Assembly (NCBI RefSeq): GCF_023343835.1
Contig: NC_064437.1
Span: forward strand, 52,526,972 to 52,590,971
Reading direction: 5' to 3'
DNA: 64,000 nucleotides
Source: Lagopus muta
Lineage: Eukaryota > Chordata > Aves > Galliformes > Phasianidae
The position numbers were made by a program, and so were the translations under genes. The notes beneath the pieces were generated by a model, which saw only the letters and a program-made list of their open reading frames with translations, did no database searches and was not told the origin of the DNA. This document shows, piece by piece, positions 12,501-37,710 of this stretch (the first letter of the stretch is position 1; each line of letters starts with the position of its first letter).

Positions 12501-15500
12501 GGTTGGGGCTGGGCTGAGTACTGTGTGCTGTGCCTGGTTCCCAGCCCCACAGAGCCAGAGCTGAGCTGGGCAGCACTGAGCTGCTGGGGATGCCAACAAT
12601 GAGGATCCAGGGACCTGCTAGGGATAAGTAGGGGCTCCTCTGCAGTCACAGTCTCCTGCAGCCACCAGATGGCTGTGGCTGAGTGCACAGCAGGATTGTT
12701 CGGCAGTCGGTGAAGTCTGGGACGTCTTGCACGAAGTTTCATCTGGGTCGTCGTCATTTTGCATGTGGATAAATGCACAGTTCAGATATTTGGCTGTGGT
12801 AAATTTAATCTTTCCCATTTAATCTTGAAGCAAATTTAATGTTTCCCAGGAGCAGGATTTGATCGTTGTGGCTCCCTTCACTCTGCAGCTCCCTGATTTG
12901 TTTGTCTGCTGCACAGGCTGTTGTTGAATACAGTTCTTTTCACAACTTCCTGGGCAACCTTTTGTGCTTTGTCAGCTCGGTCAGGGCAGTATCAGCTCAC
13001 ACCCCACCTGCCCTTGATTTCGCTCATGGTTTTACATTCAAATTACCACCTTCCTGCTTCTTCCATGTTGCTCTTCCACTTGAATGTGCTTTCGTGACAA
13101 ACCAATGCCCTGACAAACTTCTTGAACTAACATACATCTAACATAACTCACTTGCCATTTCTGTTTCGCTGTTATTTGGGAGCTGCTAGCTGCAGACTGC
13201 ATTATCTGAGCATTTCTTTGTCCCTTCTGTTCCTTTTTTTTCCATCTTCTGTCCTATTCCATCTGCAGGCACTGTGTCTGGGGCAGCACATCCCTGTTGT
13301 GTTTGTAGAGGACCCTGCAGACAGGGCCTGCTCTGTAACTGAGGCTTTGCAAATGCTGTGCAAATGCAAGCAGTAAATGTAAAATCCAGCAAAAATATTT
13401 GTACAAATATCAGAGCTGGGGGGTGTGCTCGCAACTGATGAAATCCCTGTGACACAGAGCAGCTGGGGACGTGTGGGAGTTGATGGGCGTTTGTCACATC
13501 GGCCACTGGCCTAAAATCACAGGATGGGTGTGCTGCAAGCAGGTACCAGCTGTGCAAAACAGCAGTGCAAGGCAGGAGAGCTGAGTTCATGGGCTAGAGC
13601 CTGCCTGGGACAGCTGTGTGGCTGAACATGGAGGCTGTGTGGCTGAACATGGGGAACCGGTGCTGTGTTTCGGGCCAGAGGGCACATGCTTTCAGCAGCA
13701 GGCAGGTGGAGCAGAAAGTTGCTGGGGCCCGGGAATCCATGGGGATAAAATGTCTCTGAACCTGAATGAAAACAAGAGGGGGCTGGGCTGGGCTGGCCGA
13801 GGAGCTGCAGGTGGGACAGAAAACCAGGAGGAAAGCCAGCAGCCCGGCTCTGGGACAGAGAGAATGAGGGTGTAGAGCTGCCAGCGTGCCTCAAGCCTGT
13901 GGCAGGGCTCTCTGCACTGCAGTGCCCACAGCGTTTTGCCAGAGGCTGTTGCAAGGGCACGGTGGCCCCAGCCTGGGGCTGTCCCTGAGCTGTGCTGGGG
14001 AAACAGGGTTCTCCCAAGCCTGCTAACACTGCTGTCAGTGGGGGATGCATGCAGCCCCCCCATGCCTCTGCCCCTGTGTGTGCCCGCACTGCCTGCCTGC
14101 TACCCACGGCCTCGCCAGGTCTCAGGCCCGGTGCCAGATACTGGTCCTGATCGCTTCCACTCCACTTTGGGCCTCATGGCTACCAGTGATGGCTTCCCGA
14201 GCGCCACACAGCCCTTCTGGTCACACTCCAGCTCCAGGCTTTGCTGCTTGCAGCCCCATTGTGGTTGCCTGGAGGCCTTTTCAGCTATTCAGATGGAAAT
14301 GCCCCAGAGCTAGAGAATGGAGACCCTGTTCCCAGCCCCAAGGGAGGGGACAGCAGCCATAGCCAGGCCCCAGCCAGGATGCAGGTGGGAAGCTCCTCTG
14401 CTAGGGGTGGGAGGGCAGCGGGTTAGGGGATGGGTAGGAGCAGTGAGCATTAGGGTGTTGGGACCTGGCGGGACTCAGAACCTGCAGCAGGTTTTTGTGG
14501 CTGTTGGGAGTAGCAGGGAAGTGGCTGGGCAGTATTTGGATTACCACAATGAGCAGGAAGCGGCTCTGGCTCCTGGTATTCTGAGGCTTGGGGCAGAGAA
14601 GACCTGACTGCAAGCTGTCCTTGTCCTGCAGCACTCAGTACTGTGAGGCCCCAGTGCAGTGTACCAGTGCTGATAATTAAGGTAGGCTGTGGGATTGGCC
14701 TGCTGGCTCCGCTCTCTGACCATCATGTTTGATCATCTCAGAGGTGCTACATGTCTCCTGTCCTTGCCATGCAAGAGTTGGGCCAGATGTTACTGGAGGA
14801 TACTGATCTTGCTTGTCTGTCTTGCAGAGATGACCCTCCTGTCCTCTCGGATACCACCCCTGGAGACATCCTCATCTGTCACTGAGAGCCCAGAGCACAG
14901 GATGCTGGAGAAGAGGTCCAAGGTTATTGAGGAACTGCTCCAGACAGAGAGGGACTACATCCGAGACCTGGAGATGTGTGTAGAAAGGATTATGGTGCCC
15001 CTTCAGCAGGCACAGGTAAGAGTATGGGGGAAGGCTATGAGATGGTGGTGGTGGGGTGGAGTAAGATACAATCTGCTGAAGTTCTTAAAGACCTCAGGGG
15101 ACATTCAGCTACTCTAGGAGCAGCAGGGTGTTTTTCACTGTTCCTTGCAGTCATAGAAATAACCCATCAATTTTGGGATTCTGCTGAGTTCTCACTGTTG
15201 CTGAGAGCAAGAAACATAGCAGCAGATGTCACAGATTGATTTCCTAGGGTGGGAACTGTTGTTCCTATTTGTTTGGTTTGTGGATTATTTCACTGTCTGG
15301 AACTGATGGCACTGATAGGAATGGGAGGGTGGTTGGACTAGATGATCTTGCAGGTCGTTTCCAACCTTGTGATTCTGTGATTCTGTGAAAAAGAAGATAC
15401 AGGATCTTGGCGTGGTGTTGGATTTGATGGGAAGAAAGGGAGTGTCAGATGATCTGACACTCCCTTGGATGAAATTGCTGGGAAAGTAGAGGACACTGCA

Positions 15501-18500
15501 TTTAATAGGACGCATAAGGAGTAAGAGTTTCAGTGTGCTGCAGAATGAGGGAGAGAGTGCAGAAGTCACTGTGCTGGGAGCATTTTGTGGTGAGTGTCTG
15601 CCGGGGAGCTAAGGGCTGATTGAAGGTTGCAGGAGGACAAGGGAGAGGATACTACTGTGTCTAGCTGGGACATGCTCTCCCATCCGAGACTTCTCTCTTC
15701 TTTTTCTCCAGGTTCCGAATGTAGACTTTGAGGGTCTTTTTGGAAACATCCAAGTGGTAATTAGCTTCTCTAAGCAGCTGCTGTTGACCTTGGAGGCTTC
15801 AGATTCCATCGGTATGAACTCTTCTGTTGCCTTTACTCAGAGGCTGGGATGAGATCTGCTAGTGGGGTGGCAGAACAGGGCAATTTAAATGATAGATGAG
15901 AGAGTTTCCTCCCCCTTGGTCCCTGTCAGTTCTCATCAGCCCAGCAGCAAAGCTGTGTCACTGTGCTGAGAAACACATGTTGTCTATAAACTTCCCTGGC
16001 TCCTTCCTTAAAGCGAACCCCCCTCCTCACACCTGCGCTGCCAGCTTTCGCTGCTCAGCTCCAGTGCAGCTTGTGCCTTTGCTGTCCCCGTGGCTTTCAC
16101 TGTCAGTGACCAGTCATCTCCTGGAAAACTGGAACAGTTGAGGTGTCTCTGCTGGTCACTTCTGGAGCTCCTGTGGGGCTCTTCAACTAAATTAAACTAT
16201 CCCCTCGAAGTTTGAGCAAACATGTCCTGGTGAGTTATCGTAACAGGCTTCAGCCTCAGCAGACCTTTCACGCACCATTCCCATTTCTGTCCCCTCCTGC
16301 CCCCTCTACTCAGCCTGCAGTGACAGGGAAGCATGAAGGGTGTGTGGGCATGCACAGCATGGCAGGGAGGCACCCACCCTGAGTGCTCTGTTAGCACTGT
16401 CCTCTCAAGCTCCAGGTGTGGTAGAGAGTCATGGGGCATCTTGCCATGAATGCGCCATGACTGTTGGAAGCAACAGGAGTACTGGAAACACTGAAGTCCT
16501 ACTTTTGGTGCTGTATGCAGGGCCGGTGTTCCTGGCACAGCGTGCAGAGCTGGAGAGCGTTTACAGGGTGTATTGCCAGAACCACGATGAGGCCATTGCA
16601 CTGCTGGAAACATATGAGAAGGATGAGAAGATCCAGAAGCTACTCGTGGACCTGCTGGATAACCTCAGGTTGGAACCTCTGACTGTGGTGACCACCAAGC
16701 TGGGTTAGAGGTTCACTCTCCAGCACCCCCTGCTGCCCTGCAGCAGTGCTCAGACAGTTCAGTTGGTGACAGATCTGGGACTAGCTATATCACTGTTGGT
16801 GACAAAGCTCCAGGTTCAAATGAAAAGGGCTTTTGTTTCAGTGATAGCCTGCTGCCCCACAGGACATGTGTGCTGGGCCTACACCTGTAGGGCCATGAAG
16901 TATGGAGAAGGTGGTGTGTCCTGGATTGAGAGTTCCTGTTTCCCAAGTCCTTTGTCACTATGACCAGCAAAGGAATGAGACACTTTGCCTGGCTCAGCGA
17001 TTGCCATGGCTCTGGGCATGACAGGGCTGCCATGATAGTTTCACTGCAGGAGGGGGCAAGAGTGCTGGCTGTGGGAATGCACGCCTACCACACTATTAAC
17101 CTGTTGCTTTTCTTTGCTTTTTGGCACTCTGTGGGCCGTCAGGAGCCTGTACAGTGAGTGGTAAGTTCTTCCTTCTTGTTAGTCCATGCTTACCTGGCCT
17201 GGCCTGGCTGCTCCCTTGTGACTCACCTCCTACCACCAGCTTGGTGCATGTCTGAGTGCCCCACCAGTGCTGCTTGGGCTATACAGGCAGATGGTGAGGG
17301 GGGATCTTGGGCTGAACACTGGTCTGGGGAGCCATCAGCCCCAGGGAGGCTGGAGAGCCTTGTGCTGGCTGCAGAGCTGAGCGTGGTCAGTCTGTCCTAC
17401 ACTGTAGGTCAGGTGTGACAGTGAGGTAATGGGATAGTCTGAGGCAAGTGAAGCTTTGGTACCTTTTAGGCTGTGCCTATGTGGGATTTCACAGGGGGTC
17501 TGGTAATGGATAGGTTCCTGGCTGGGAAAGATAACCTGGTATGAGTAAGATCTGGAAACCTGAGGCTGATTGAGGTCACTAGGGGTGTGGGAGTGCTTTG
17601 GTTTTGGAGATGAGGGTGGCCTGACTTAGGAAGTACAGTAGATTTGGACATGCTGGTCCTCTGGATATGGTTGGGGTTGGTTCAAGGAGTCAGACTTTGC
17701 ATGATAGAGTTGGACTGAAATCTGGTGCATCTTTTCTGTCCCAACTTCCCAGGGGCTGCACAAACTACATTAACCTGGGCTCATTCCTCATCAAGCCAGT
17801 ACAAAGGGTGATGCGGTACCCCCTGCTGCTGATGGAACTGCTGAGTGCCACCCCTGAATCTCACCCTGACAAGGCACCACTCACAGCTGCTGTTCTTGCA
17901 GTCAAAGAAATTAATGTCAACATCAATGAGTACAAGCGTCGGAAGGACCTCGGTGAGGAGCTGGGGAGTGAGTGTGTTGACAGTGGAGTCTGTCAGCTGC
18001 ACGAGCATGAAGAGAATCTGTTCCCGGTAGACTGATCTGAGCAACAGTGTAGAACTGCATTTTAAAAGCTACACGTGAAACACAATACGTAGAGGATAAT
18101 GCAGTACACATCTGACAGGAGATATTTCTTGTGATACAGTGATATAAAATGCATGCAATTGCTGGATGCTGTTAGACTAGAACAAAGAAGGATAAGACAA
18201 AACAATGTCTGTTTAATGTTGAAAATTGAATTTTGAAGAATACAAGTAGGGAATCAGTCTGTCAGGGTATTCTCTATCTTACTGAGATACAGAGAGTGAG
18301 TTTAAAGGTGTATCTGTAGACAGGACAGAATTACAGAGCTGTTGGCTGGAAGGACCCAGGATGTAAGCTCTCCCTGTGGATTATGAGCTCTAGTTTTCCC
18401 ACATCCTTTTTGACCTGGGGAACCCAGGCTAGACAGAGAATCTTAACTGCAGCTTCCCTGAGACTGAACAGAGAGAGAAAATGTCATCTTATACTTTTAC

Positions 18501-21500
18501 TTATTCTACACATAACGTGAAAAATGTTAAAAGGTTGAATGTTGCATCCGCAAAATGTGTGACATATCCAGAGCCAAGCAAGGGAATTACAGGTGGTCCA
18601 GTGCTGGATTTTGAGTTGATGTACGATATGACAGAATACAAAACAATATTATGTGATACATGGAACACTTGGGATTACAGAGTCTTAGGGAAGAGGCAGC
18701 AAGGCAAGTGTTGATGAGGTACTGCAAGACACAGATGTTGTGCTGGTAAGTTTTCTAATTTCTACATCAATTTCTGTAGTGCTTAAGTACCGGAAAGGGG
18801 ATGAGGATAGCCTCATGGAGAAGATCTCCAAGCTCAACTTCCACTCTATCATCAAGAAATCCAACCGTGTGAGCAGCCACCTCAAACATCTCACAGGCTT
18901 TGCACCCCAGGTAATGTGCATCAGCTACCAAGTGCGCTTACACCCCATGATGTTTGAGGAGGTGGCGGTACCTGCTGGCTCCCTACATCCCTTTTTTGAT
19001 GGGTAGTTCTGATTCAGGTCAGCAAGGCAGTGAGCTTAGGGTCCGAACCACCTGCCTCTGCTCCCTGGCTTGTAGGCAAGAGGCCCCACATCTCACACTC
19101 TGGGAGGTAGCAGAGTCCCACGTTGCCTCCCTTGAGCATTTTTCTCTCACAGCTGAAGGATGAAGCCTTTGAGGAGACAGAGAAAAATTTCCGGATGCAG
19201 GAGCGACTGATCAAGTCCTTCATCAGGGACCTTTCACTCTACCTGCAGCACGTTCGGGTGAGTCTTGATATGATGCCACTTACTACTGCTTCTGCCCTCA
19301 GCTCTGCCTGCGTGTTGGCCTCTGGAGGTCTGGGCTGCCCTAGAAGCTTGAGCCTGTTCAGGGAGCTCTGTTCTCCTGGGCAGTAAGCATGGTGTGCTGA
19401 CTGCTTGTCCCTGCTGCAGGAGTCGGCCTGCATGAAGGCACTAGCAGCAGTCAGCATGTGGGATCTGTGCATGGAGAAGGGCAGCGGGGACCTGGACCAG
19501 TTCCAGAAAGTGAACCGACTCATCAGCGACCAGCTGTTCTCCAACTTTGTGAGTGAGCCTGTGTCCTTGTGTGTTGAAGGCACCCCCTGGGACCCTCTCA
19601 CCTATGATTGGCTGTGCAAGTGACGCAGCCTGGGAGAGGTGCAAGCACCCCTACTCATCTCTTGCCTCCTGAAAGCTTTGGTGGCTGTGGCTTTTGGTTA
19701 TGCCTTGAGCATATCTGTTAGATACGCATTTGTCTTCAGCCATACTTGAAGTGTTAGAACCTTTAGGTCCTTCCTGTAGTTTTTTCCATGCTGGCACATG
19801 TCTGTAATGCATATTGGAAAGGACCTCTAGAGCTCTGGTGGGATGCTATTGGAGTACGGACACTGTACTGTTCTGGAGAAGTTGTGTACCAGAGGGTGGG
19901 CTGCTGGTGTTCTCAGTTTGACAGAAGAGAGCACCTAATCTCACCTTTTCCCTGCATCTGTACCCACCAGAAAGAGCGAACAGAGCGGCTGGTGATCTCA
20001 CCCCTGAACCAGCTGCTGAGCATGTTTGTAGGGCCCCACAAGCTGGTGCAGAAACGCTTCGACAAGCTCCTCGACTTCCACAACTGCACAGAGCGAGCAG
20101 AGAAGCTGAAGGACAAGCGAACGCTGGAGGAGCTGCAGTCAGCCCGTAACAACTACGAGGCCCTCAATGCCCAGCTGCTGGATGAGCTGCCCAAGTTCTT
20201 GTACTTTGCCAAGGAGCTGTTTGCCAGCTGTGTGCGGGGCTATGCTGAGGCACACTGTGACTTCGTGCGCCTGGCCCTGGAGGAGCTGAAGCCTCTGCTG
20301 TCGGTGGGTTCCTGGATCACAGCCAGCACTCCAGACTCAGTGCAGTGCTAATCTCTGCACAGGGTTTGTCTGGTGGGGCACTGGAGTGATAGGTACATTC
20401 ACCAGCAGCTTTCACCTAACTGCTCTGATCCTGCTCTGGTTCCAGTTGCTGAAGACGTCTGGCCGGGAGGGGAACCTCATTGCCATCTTCCAGGAAGAGC
20501 ACAGTCGAGTCCTTCAGCAGCTCCAGGCTTTCACCTTCTTCCCAGAGTCACAGGCGGTTCCCAGGAAGCCTTTTGAGAGAAAGACCGTGGAGCGTCAGTC
20601 TGCCCGGCGGCAGCCTCTCGGTGCCTTGGTGAGTCACATGTGACCCCATGTCAGGGCTCACTGGTGTGCTGGAACAACCACTCACACTTGCTTTGTTCCT
20701 CTGCAGCCCAGCTACATCTTGCAGTCAGATGACATCCGAGCAGCCCTCCTGGCCCGCTATCCCCCTGATAGTCTCTTCCAGGCAGATCGCAATTTCAATG
20801 CTGCCCAAGACCTGGATGTCTCTCTGCTGGAGGGAGACATTGTGGGAGTCATCAAGAAGAAGGACCCCATGGGCAGCCAGAATCGCTGGCTCATAGACAA
20901 TGGGGGTAGGTGGCTGCTCTCTGCCTTTGGTGCCTGCTGCATCTCTCCTCTGGTTTTCCTGATCTTTGACATGAGCTCCTTTTTTCTCCCTCTCTGCAGT
21001 GACCAAAGGCTTTGTGTACAGCTCCTTTCTGAAGCCCTACAACCCGCGCCGCAGCCAGTCTGATGTCTCAGTAGGCAGCCACTCTTCCAATGAGTCTGAG
21101 AATAGCAGCTCTTCTCCCCACAGCAGCACCACGCTGACCTTCAGCCCCAGCAGGGCAGCCGTGGCCTTCACTCATAAACCCTCCCAGGACTCTGCCTCAC
21201 TGGGAGAGCTGTGCCACTCTCCACAGTCCCCCTCGGAGGTGGATTCTCCAAGCTCTGGTGACAGGACAGTCCCACTGGAGGCCGGAGTGGTGACATCTCC
21301 ACACCGCTACAGCCGACCCGAGCCAGGCTACAGCCCCAGCCCTCGCAATGAGCACCCCACCAAAACGCATCTTAGGTCTGCATCCTTGGTGGAGGACAGA
21401 GACTCTGGGCTCGAGAGCGGCGAGTCAGAAGGCAACCAGGTGAGCCCTGAGGTAGCTGGGGTTTGGGGTGTGAGGGTGAGACCCTCACTTGTGTAGAGGC

Positions 21501-21944
21501 TGAGTCATACTCTGCAGGCATGACCAGGGAGAGAAGTATGAGGTAGAGACTTGTCTGTCTCAATGAGACGTGTGCAGAACAAGGCTGTGAGTGGAGGTGG
21601 ACAGATGGGGACAGCTCTGGCAGAGGCTGGGCAGGGTCTGCTGCTCTTTGGGTACACAAGCCAAAACTCAGCGCAGAGTCTTGGTTCTCAGTGCACAACC
21701 TGTGCCATGTAGCACATGCTGAGTGCCTGTCTGACTGACACCTCCCTTTGCCCAGCAGGTCTACTATGCTCTCTACACCTTCAAAGGCCGAAACACAAAT
21801 GAGCTGAGTGTGTCAGCTAACCAGAGACTCAGGATCCTGCAGTTTGAAGACATCACTGGCAATCAGGAGTGGTGGCTGGCGGAGGCACACGGCAAGCAGG
21901 GCTATGTGCCCTCCAGCTACATCCGGAAGACAGAATACACGTGA
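507..21944 (+). CDS. DNMBP: DNMBP (Tuba), dynamin-binding Cdc42 GEF
   Basis: Tuba is a scaffold that activates Cdc42 and links dynamin and actin regulators at junctions and Golgi (family knowledge). Coding exons: 507-651, 2969-3091, 3649-5547, 14828-15015, 15712-15811, 16521-16668, 17143-17160, 17753-17952, 18780-18910, 19153-19257, 19420-19548, 19971-20303, 20446-20628, 20707-20905, 21000-21439, 21759-21944. They total 4527 nt, or 1508 residues (human 1577). The start MEAGSVVRA matches human. Domain order: four SH3 domains (about residues 1-300), a variable region, a proline-rich stretch with [12 protein letters not shown], a coiled coil (about 660-722), a DH domain (about 750-940), a BAR domain (about 985-1200), and two C-terminal SH3 domains (about 1255-1320 and 1447-1508). 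The end RKTEYT is identical to human. All junction phases agree. The variable linker accounts for most of the length difference from human. Confidence 0.97.
652..2968. other. DNMBP intron between the first two coding exons
   Basis: This 2.3-kb intron runs from the donor GTAAGA at 652 to the acceptor TTGCAG ending at 2968. I see no conserved coding sequence, tRNA or clear repeat in it. The short open frames inside have no recognisable protein content. Confidence 0.6.
7530..8613 (+). CDS. DNMBP: Candidate alternative first coding exon of a short DNMBP isoform
   Basis: An open frame runs without a stop from at least 7026 to 8777. Within it an ATG at 7530 has A at -3 and opens [14 protein letters not shown] donor follows CAAG at 8613 (GTATGC from 8614). 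The frame is then one base into a codon, the same phase as the normal upstream exon ending at 5547. Splicing to 14828 therefore reads through in frame into EMTLLSS and the DH domain. The predicted isoform has 1147 residues: 361 new ones, then DH, BAR and two SH3 domains, without the four N-terminal SH3 domains. The new part is rich in Arg, Glu, Gly, Tyr and Cys and I recognise no domain in it. An inverted CCAAT box at 7368-7372 lies 158 bases upstream. Short Tuba isoforms lacking the N-terminal SH3 domains are known in mammals; whether they use an equivalent exon I cannot confirm. The frame could also be a chance product of purine-rich sequence. Confidence 0.55.
7900..8225 (+). repeat. Degenerate charged 13-17 residue repeat inside the candidate exon
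   Basis: Purine-rich DNA encodes about seven imperfect units, most 13-17 residues long. Each opens with Arg/Lys, an aromatic or Cys, then Arg/His and an acidic residue, followed by a Gly-rich part and another Arg-Glu. Examples of unit starts are [27 protein letters not shown] and KWHREVGGS. Unit length varies but the reading frame is kept throughout, which is more like a protein-level repeat than a neutral minisatellite. Confidence 0.5.
11448..11467. repeat. Perfect 20-bp palindrome
   Basis: GAAGCTCCTG is followed directly by its exact reverse complement with no spacer, within the large DNMBP intron. It has no assigned role. Confidence 0.6.
12662..12675 (+). promoter_or_regulatory. CTCF-like motif
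   Basis: CCACCAGATGGCTG matches 13 of 14 positions of the common CTCF core CCASYAGRKGGCRS (motif from memory). It lies in the large DNMBP intron. Sequence match alone does not show binding. Confidence 0.3.
15320..15388 (+). mobile_element. CR1 LINE 3' end
   Basis: The segment has the usual avian CR1 tail: a tract reading toward GACTAGATGATCTTGCAGGT, then CCAACC, then tandem ATTCTGTG octamers ending at 15388. Only the 3' tip is present, as is typical of 5'-truncated CR1 copies. It lies in the DNMBP intron before the exon at 15712. Confidence 0.85.
15436..15466. repeat. 14-bp perfect inverted repeat with 3-bp loop
   Basis: The arms at 15436-15449 and 15453-15466 are exact reverse complements around TGA. 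The hairpin sits about 50 bp after a CR1 3' end in a DNMBP intron. The loop is too short for a typical microRNA precursor. Confidence 0.65.
17143..17160 (+). other. DNMBP: 18-nt DNMBP microexon (DH domain)
   Basis: Between an acceptor CAG ending at 17142 and a donor GTAAGT at 17161 lie only 18 bases. They complete an Arg codon, encode SLYSE and begin the Trp codon finished at 17753. The phases fit both neighbours, and the joined product SLYSEWGCTNYI matches human SLYNEWGCTNYI. Skipping would remove six residues from the DH domain without shifting the frame. Confidence 0.9.
21754..21758 (+). other. DNMBP: NAGNAG tandem acceptor of the last DNMBP exon
   Basis: The acceptor reads CAGCAG immediately before GTCTAC. 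Use of the second AG gives NQVYYAL, matching human NQVYFAV. Use of the first would insert one Gln just before the final SH3 domain. Confidence 0.6.
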
Positions 21945-22845
21945 GGCTGAGGGGGGCAGGAGGCCTCACCTTGTGCCTATCAGGACTGCCTGGGGGCCCA
22001 TTGCCTCCACTGCTTGCCCCTAGGGGATAAGGCTGTGTATGAGGAAAGAAGGAAGGTGGGCTGGCTGAGCAGGCACTTTGCTTAAGGGCAGGGGCCAGCT
22101 GTTGTCACCCTGAGCTGTTTTATCCTCCAGCCAGGAGCAGAGTGGGGCTGTGATCCAAGGGGGAATGGCTAGACCAGTGCTGATGAGCTACTGTGGATTT
22201 AAATTGTGGAAGACTGTTGCTGAGGCCATCCTTAGCCAAACAGTGTTAAAAGCAGCCTAGAGCCTTGTGAACATGTTGTCTGTGCCTTAGCAGCAGCAGG
22301 TCCTGTCTTGTTTGTGCAGGACCCCAGACTGGGGTCCAGAGGAAGTTGCTCTGGGGATTGCTGTGAGTAGTTCAGCTCCACAGTGAGTCCAGCCTCCAGC
22401 TGCACACATGGGGTACTGTGTCCATGTGCTTTGGTCTCCTGGAGCTGAGCTGGGGTGCCTATAAGCTCTGCTGCTAGCAGCAGCCATTAGGCACTTCCCT
22501 CCTGGACCAGCTGTAGGTTCTGAACACCATCTTGCCATGTCTTCATACTGTGTCCAGTGTCCAGGACCCCATCTTGGCTCCTCTGAAGCAAGACAAAAGG
22601 CAAAGCACTGGCTGTCCTGCAGCCTCATTTTTGTGGCCTCTGACCAGGAGTGCTTTATCTGTGCATACTGCAGGGCACTGGAGATGGTGCTTATGCTCTG
22701 GGAGGGATGCTGTGCCCTTTGCAGGGGTGCTGTGTCTTATGTGCTGCTGCCATAACCTGAAGGAAGGAAGCTCCTTTCTCTTTGGGGCAGTGTTTGTGTC
22801 CCCTGTACTGCTGCTCCATAAATAAAGGTTTGCCCTTGTACATAG
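21945..22845 (+). other. DNMBP: DNMBP 3'UTR with polyadenylation signal
   Basis: About 0.9 kb of noncoding sequence follows the stop. A canonical AATAAA at 22821-22826 is the first strong signal downstream and probably ends the transcript near 22845. Short open frames here have no recognisable content. Confidence 0.7.
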
Positions 22846-22849
22846 GAAG

Positions 22850-24025
22850 AACCTGTGCAAGTGTTGGGATAGAGATGGGGAATGCTTGGTGTGTGCCTGG
22901 CTTGGTATGTGAGGAGGCTGAGGGCAAAGTTCACAAAGGTCTTCATGTGGACCCTGCAGGGCCTTTTATGTTTCGGTGGTGTCCTCATGAAGATCATGGA
23001 ACCATAGAATGGTTTGGGTTAGAAGGGAGCTTTAACATCATCTAGTTCCAACCTCCCTGCTATAGGCAGGGATGCCTCCCTCTAGACCAAGATAGATTGC
23101 ACTGCCCTCTCTGGCTGCTGTGTTGCATGGCACAGCTGGGTTGTGGGTGGTTTGCATCCTTCCTGCCACCAGCTACTGGGAAGGGTTTTGCTCTACTCTG
23201 TCCATGCATGTACATAGCATGCACACATTCTCCATCAGTGCTGCAGCTCTTGGCATGATGTCCAAAAAACAAAGGGTCAAGTGTTCGTCAATGATAACCA
23301 GTATGTACTATGTGTGTGGCATTTGTGCATGTTGGTGTATCATGCATATGTGCCCACACTTCTGTGCTTATGTGGCATGCCCCAGCACGTGGGTACAGTA
23401 GCCTCAGGGACTGTCTCGTTCATTTGCATTGCAATCAAGGGCAGCTGCAGAGTTCCCAGAGTTCATGGCTGGTGCAGAGGCATGGGTCTATCTGTACACC
23501 CCCAACATTTATGTGCATAACCTCCATACCACCTTCCTCCAAACACCAGCCAGGATTGAAGCTGAACTGAGTCTTATTTAGCATGCCTTAAAATCAGACT
23601 TTGAGTAGGAAGAGTAGGAACAGTTACAAGAGGTAAATAAATTATAACATTCACTTGGATTATACTGCAAATTTCATTCAGTAGTGCTATGGCATCTCTC
23701 TGCTAGGTTCCCCTGGCATAACAAAGTACAAAAACTTGGACACTTGGGGTGTACATGGTCTCCCTGCTTGACATAACTTTCTTCTGCATAAGTTATGTAG
23801 CTCAAGATCCTCATGTGCACAGCTGGTGGGGTGTAGCAGTGGGTAATGGCTCAAGTCCATATGTTCTGCCCCTGCCAGCCAGAGAAGTCACTCTCTTCCC
23901 TTCACTTCACAGCTGCAGAGACAAAGTCTTGGGCAGTCCAGCTGCAAGGAGATCCAGGTGCTGGGTTGGTGAATCCCAGCAGGAGGGAGCTGCTCACACG
24001 CAAGCTGCATGCTGTTCTACTCCAC
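22850..24025. other. DNMBP-ABCC2 intergenic, tail-to-tail
   Basis: This gap of about 1.2 kb lies between convergent genes and must hold the ABCC2 3'UTR on the minus strand. I found no canonical AATAAA for ABCC2 here. It contains a CR1 fragment at 22993-23097 and no supported gene. Confidence 0.6.
22993..23097 (-). mobile_element. CR1 LINE 3' fragment
   Basis: Read on the plus strand it begins ATCATGGAACCATAGAATGG and continues through GGGTTAGAAGGGAGC and a CTAGTTCCAACC block, the mirror image of a CR1 3' end. It lies just beyond the DNMBP polyadenylation signal. Confidence 0.85.
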
Positions 24026-37580
<13,555 letters not shown>

Positions 37581-37710
37581 GGCTGGGGTGGACAGAGCCA
37601 GCAGCTCCTTCTCTCGCTCTGTTCAGCTGTGAGAGTCCTGGGTGGATGCTTGGAATAAAAGTCCCTACACACCCTTGGTCGCTGTCGGGATTAAATCCTA
37701 ATGGCATACA

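Larger units (their letters stand above)
5548..14827. other. Large DNMBP intron separating the scaffold and GEF halves
   Basis: This 9.3-kb intron separates the exon carrying the SH3 domains, proline-rich region and coiled coil from the DH-BAR-SH3 exons. It holds the candidate alternative exon at 7530-8613, a 20-bp palindrome at 11448-11467 and a CTCF-like motif at 12662-12675. The part around 9400-10200 is AT-rich and shows no coding signal. The stretch at 12900-14700 is GC-richer with long chance open frames on both strands, none recognisable. Confidence 0.6.

Noticed and set aside
13517-14107. 196-codon minus-strand frame in the DNMBP intron
   Set aside because: Composition is biased, with similar-length frames on the other strand. 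I found no recognisable motif or splice partner.
18325-18430. Possible diverged CR1 tail in a DNMBP intron
   Set aside because: The opening resembles the CR1 3' block on the minus strand, but the octamer tail is missing and the match decays within 40 bases.
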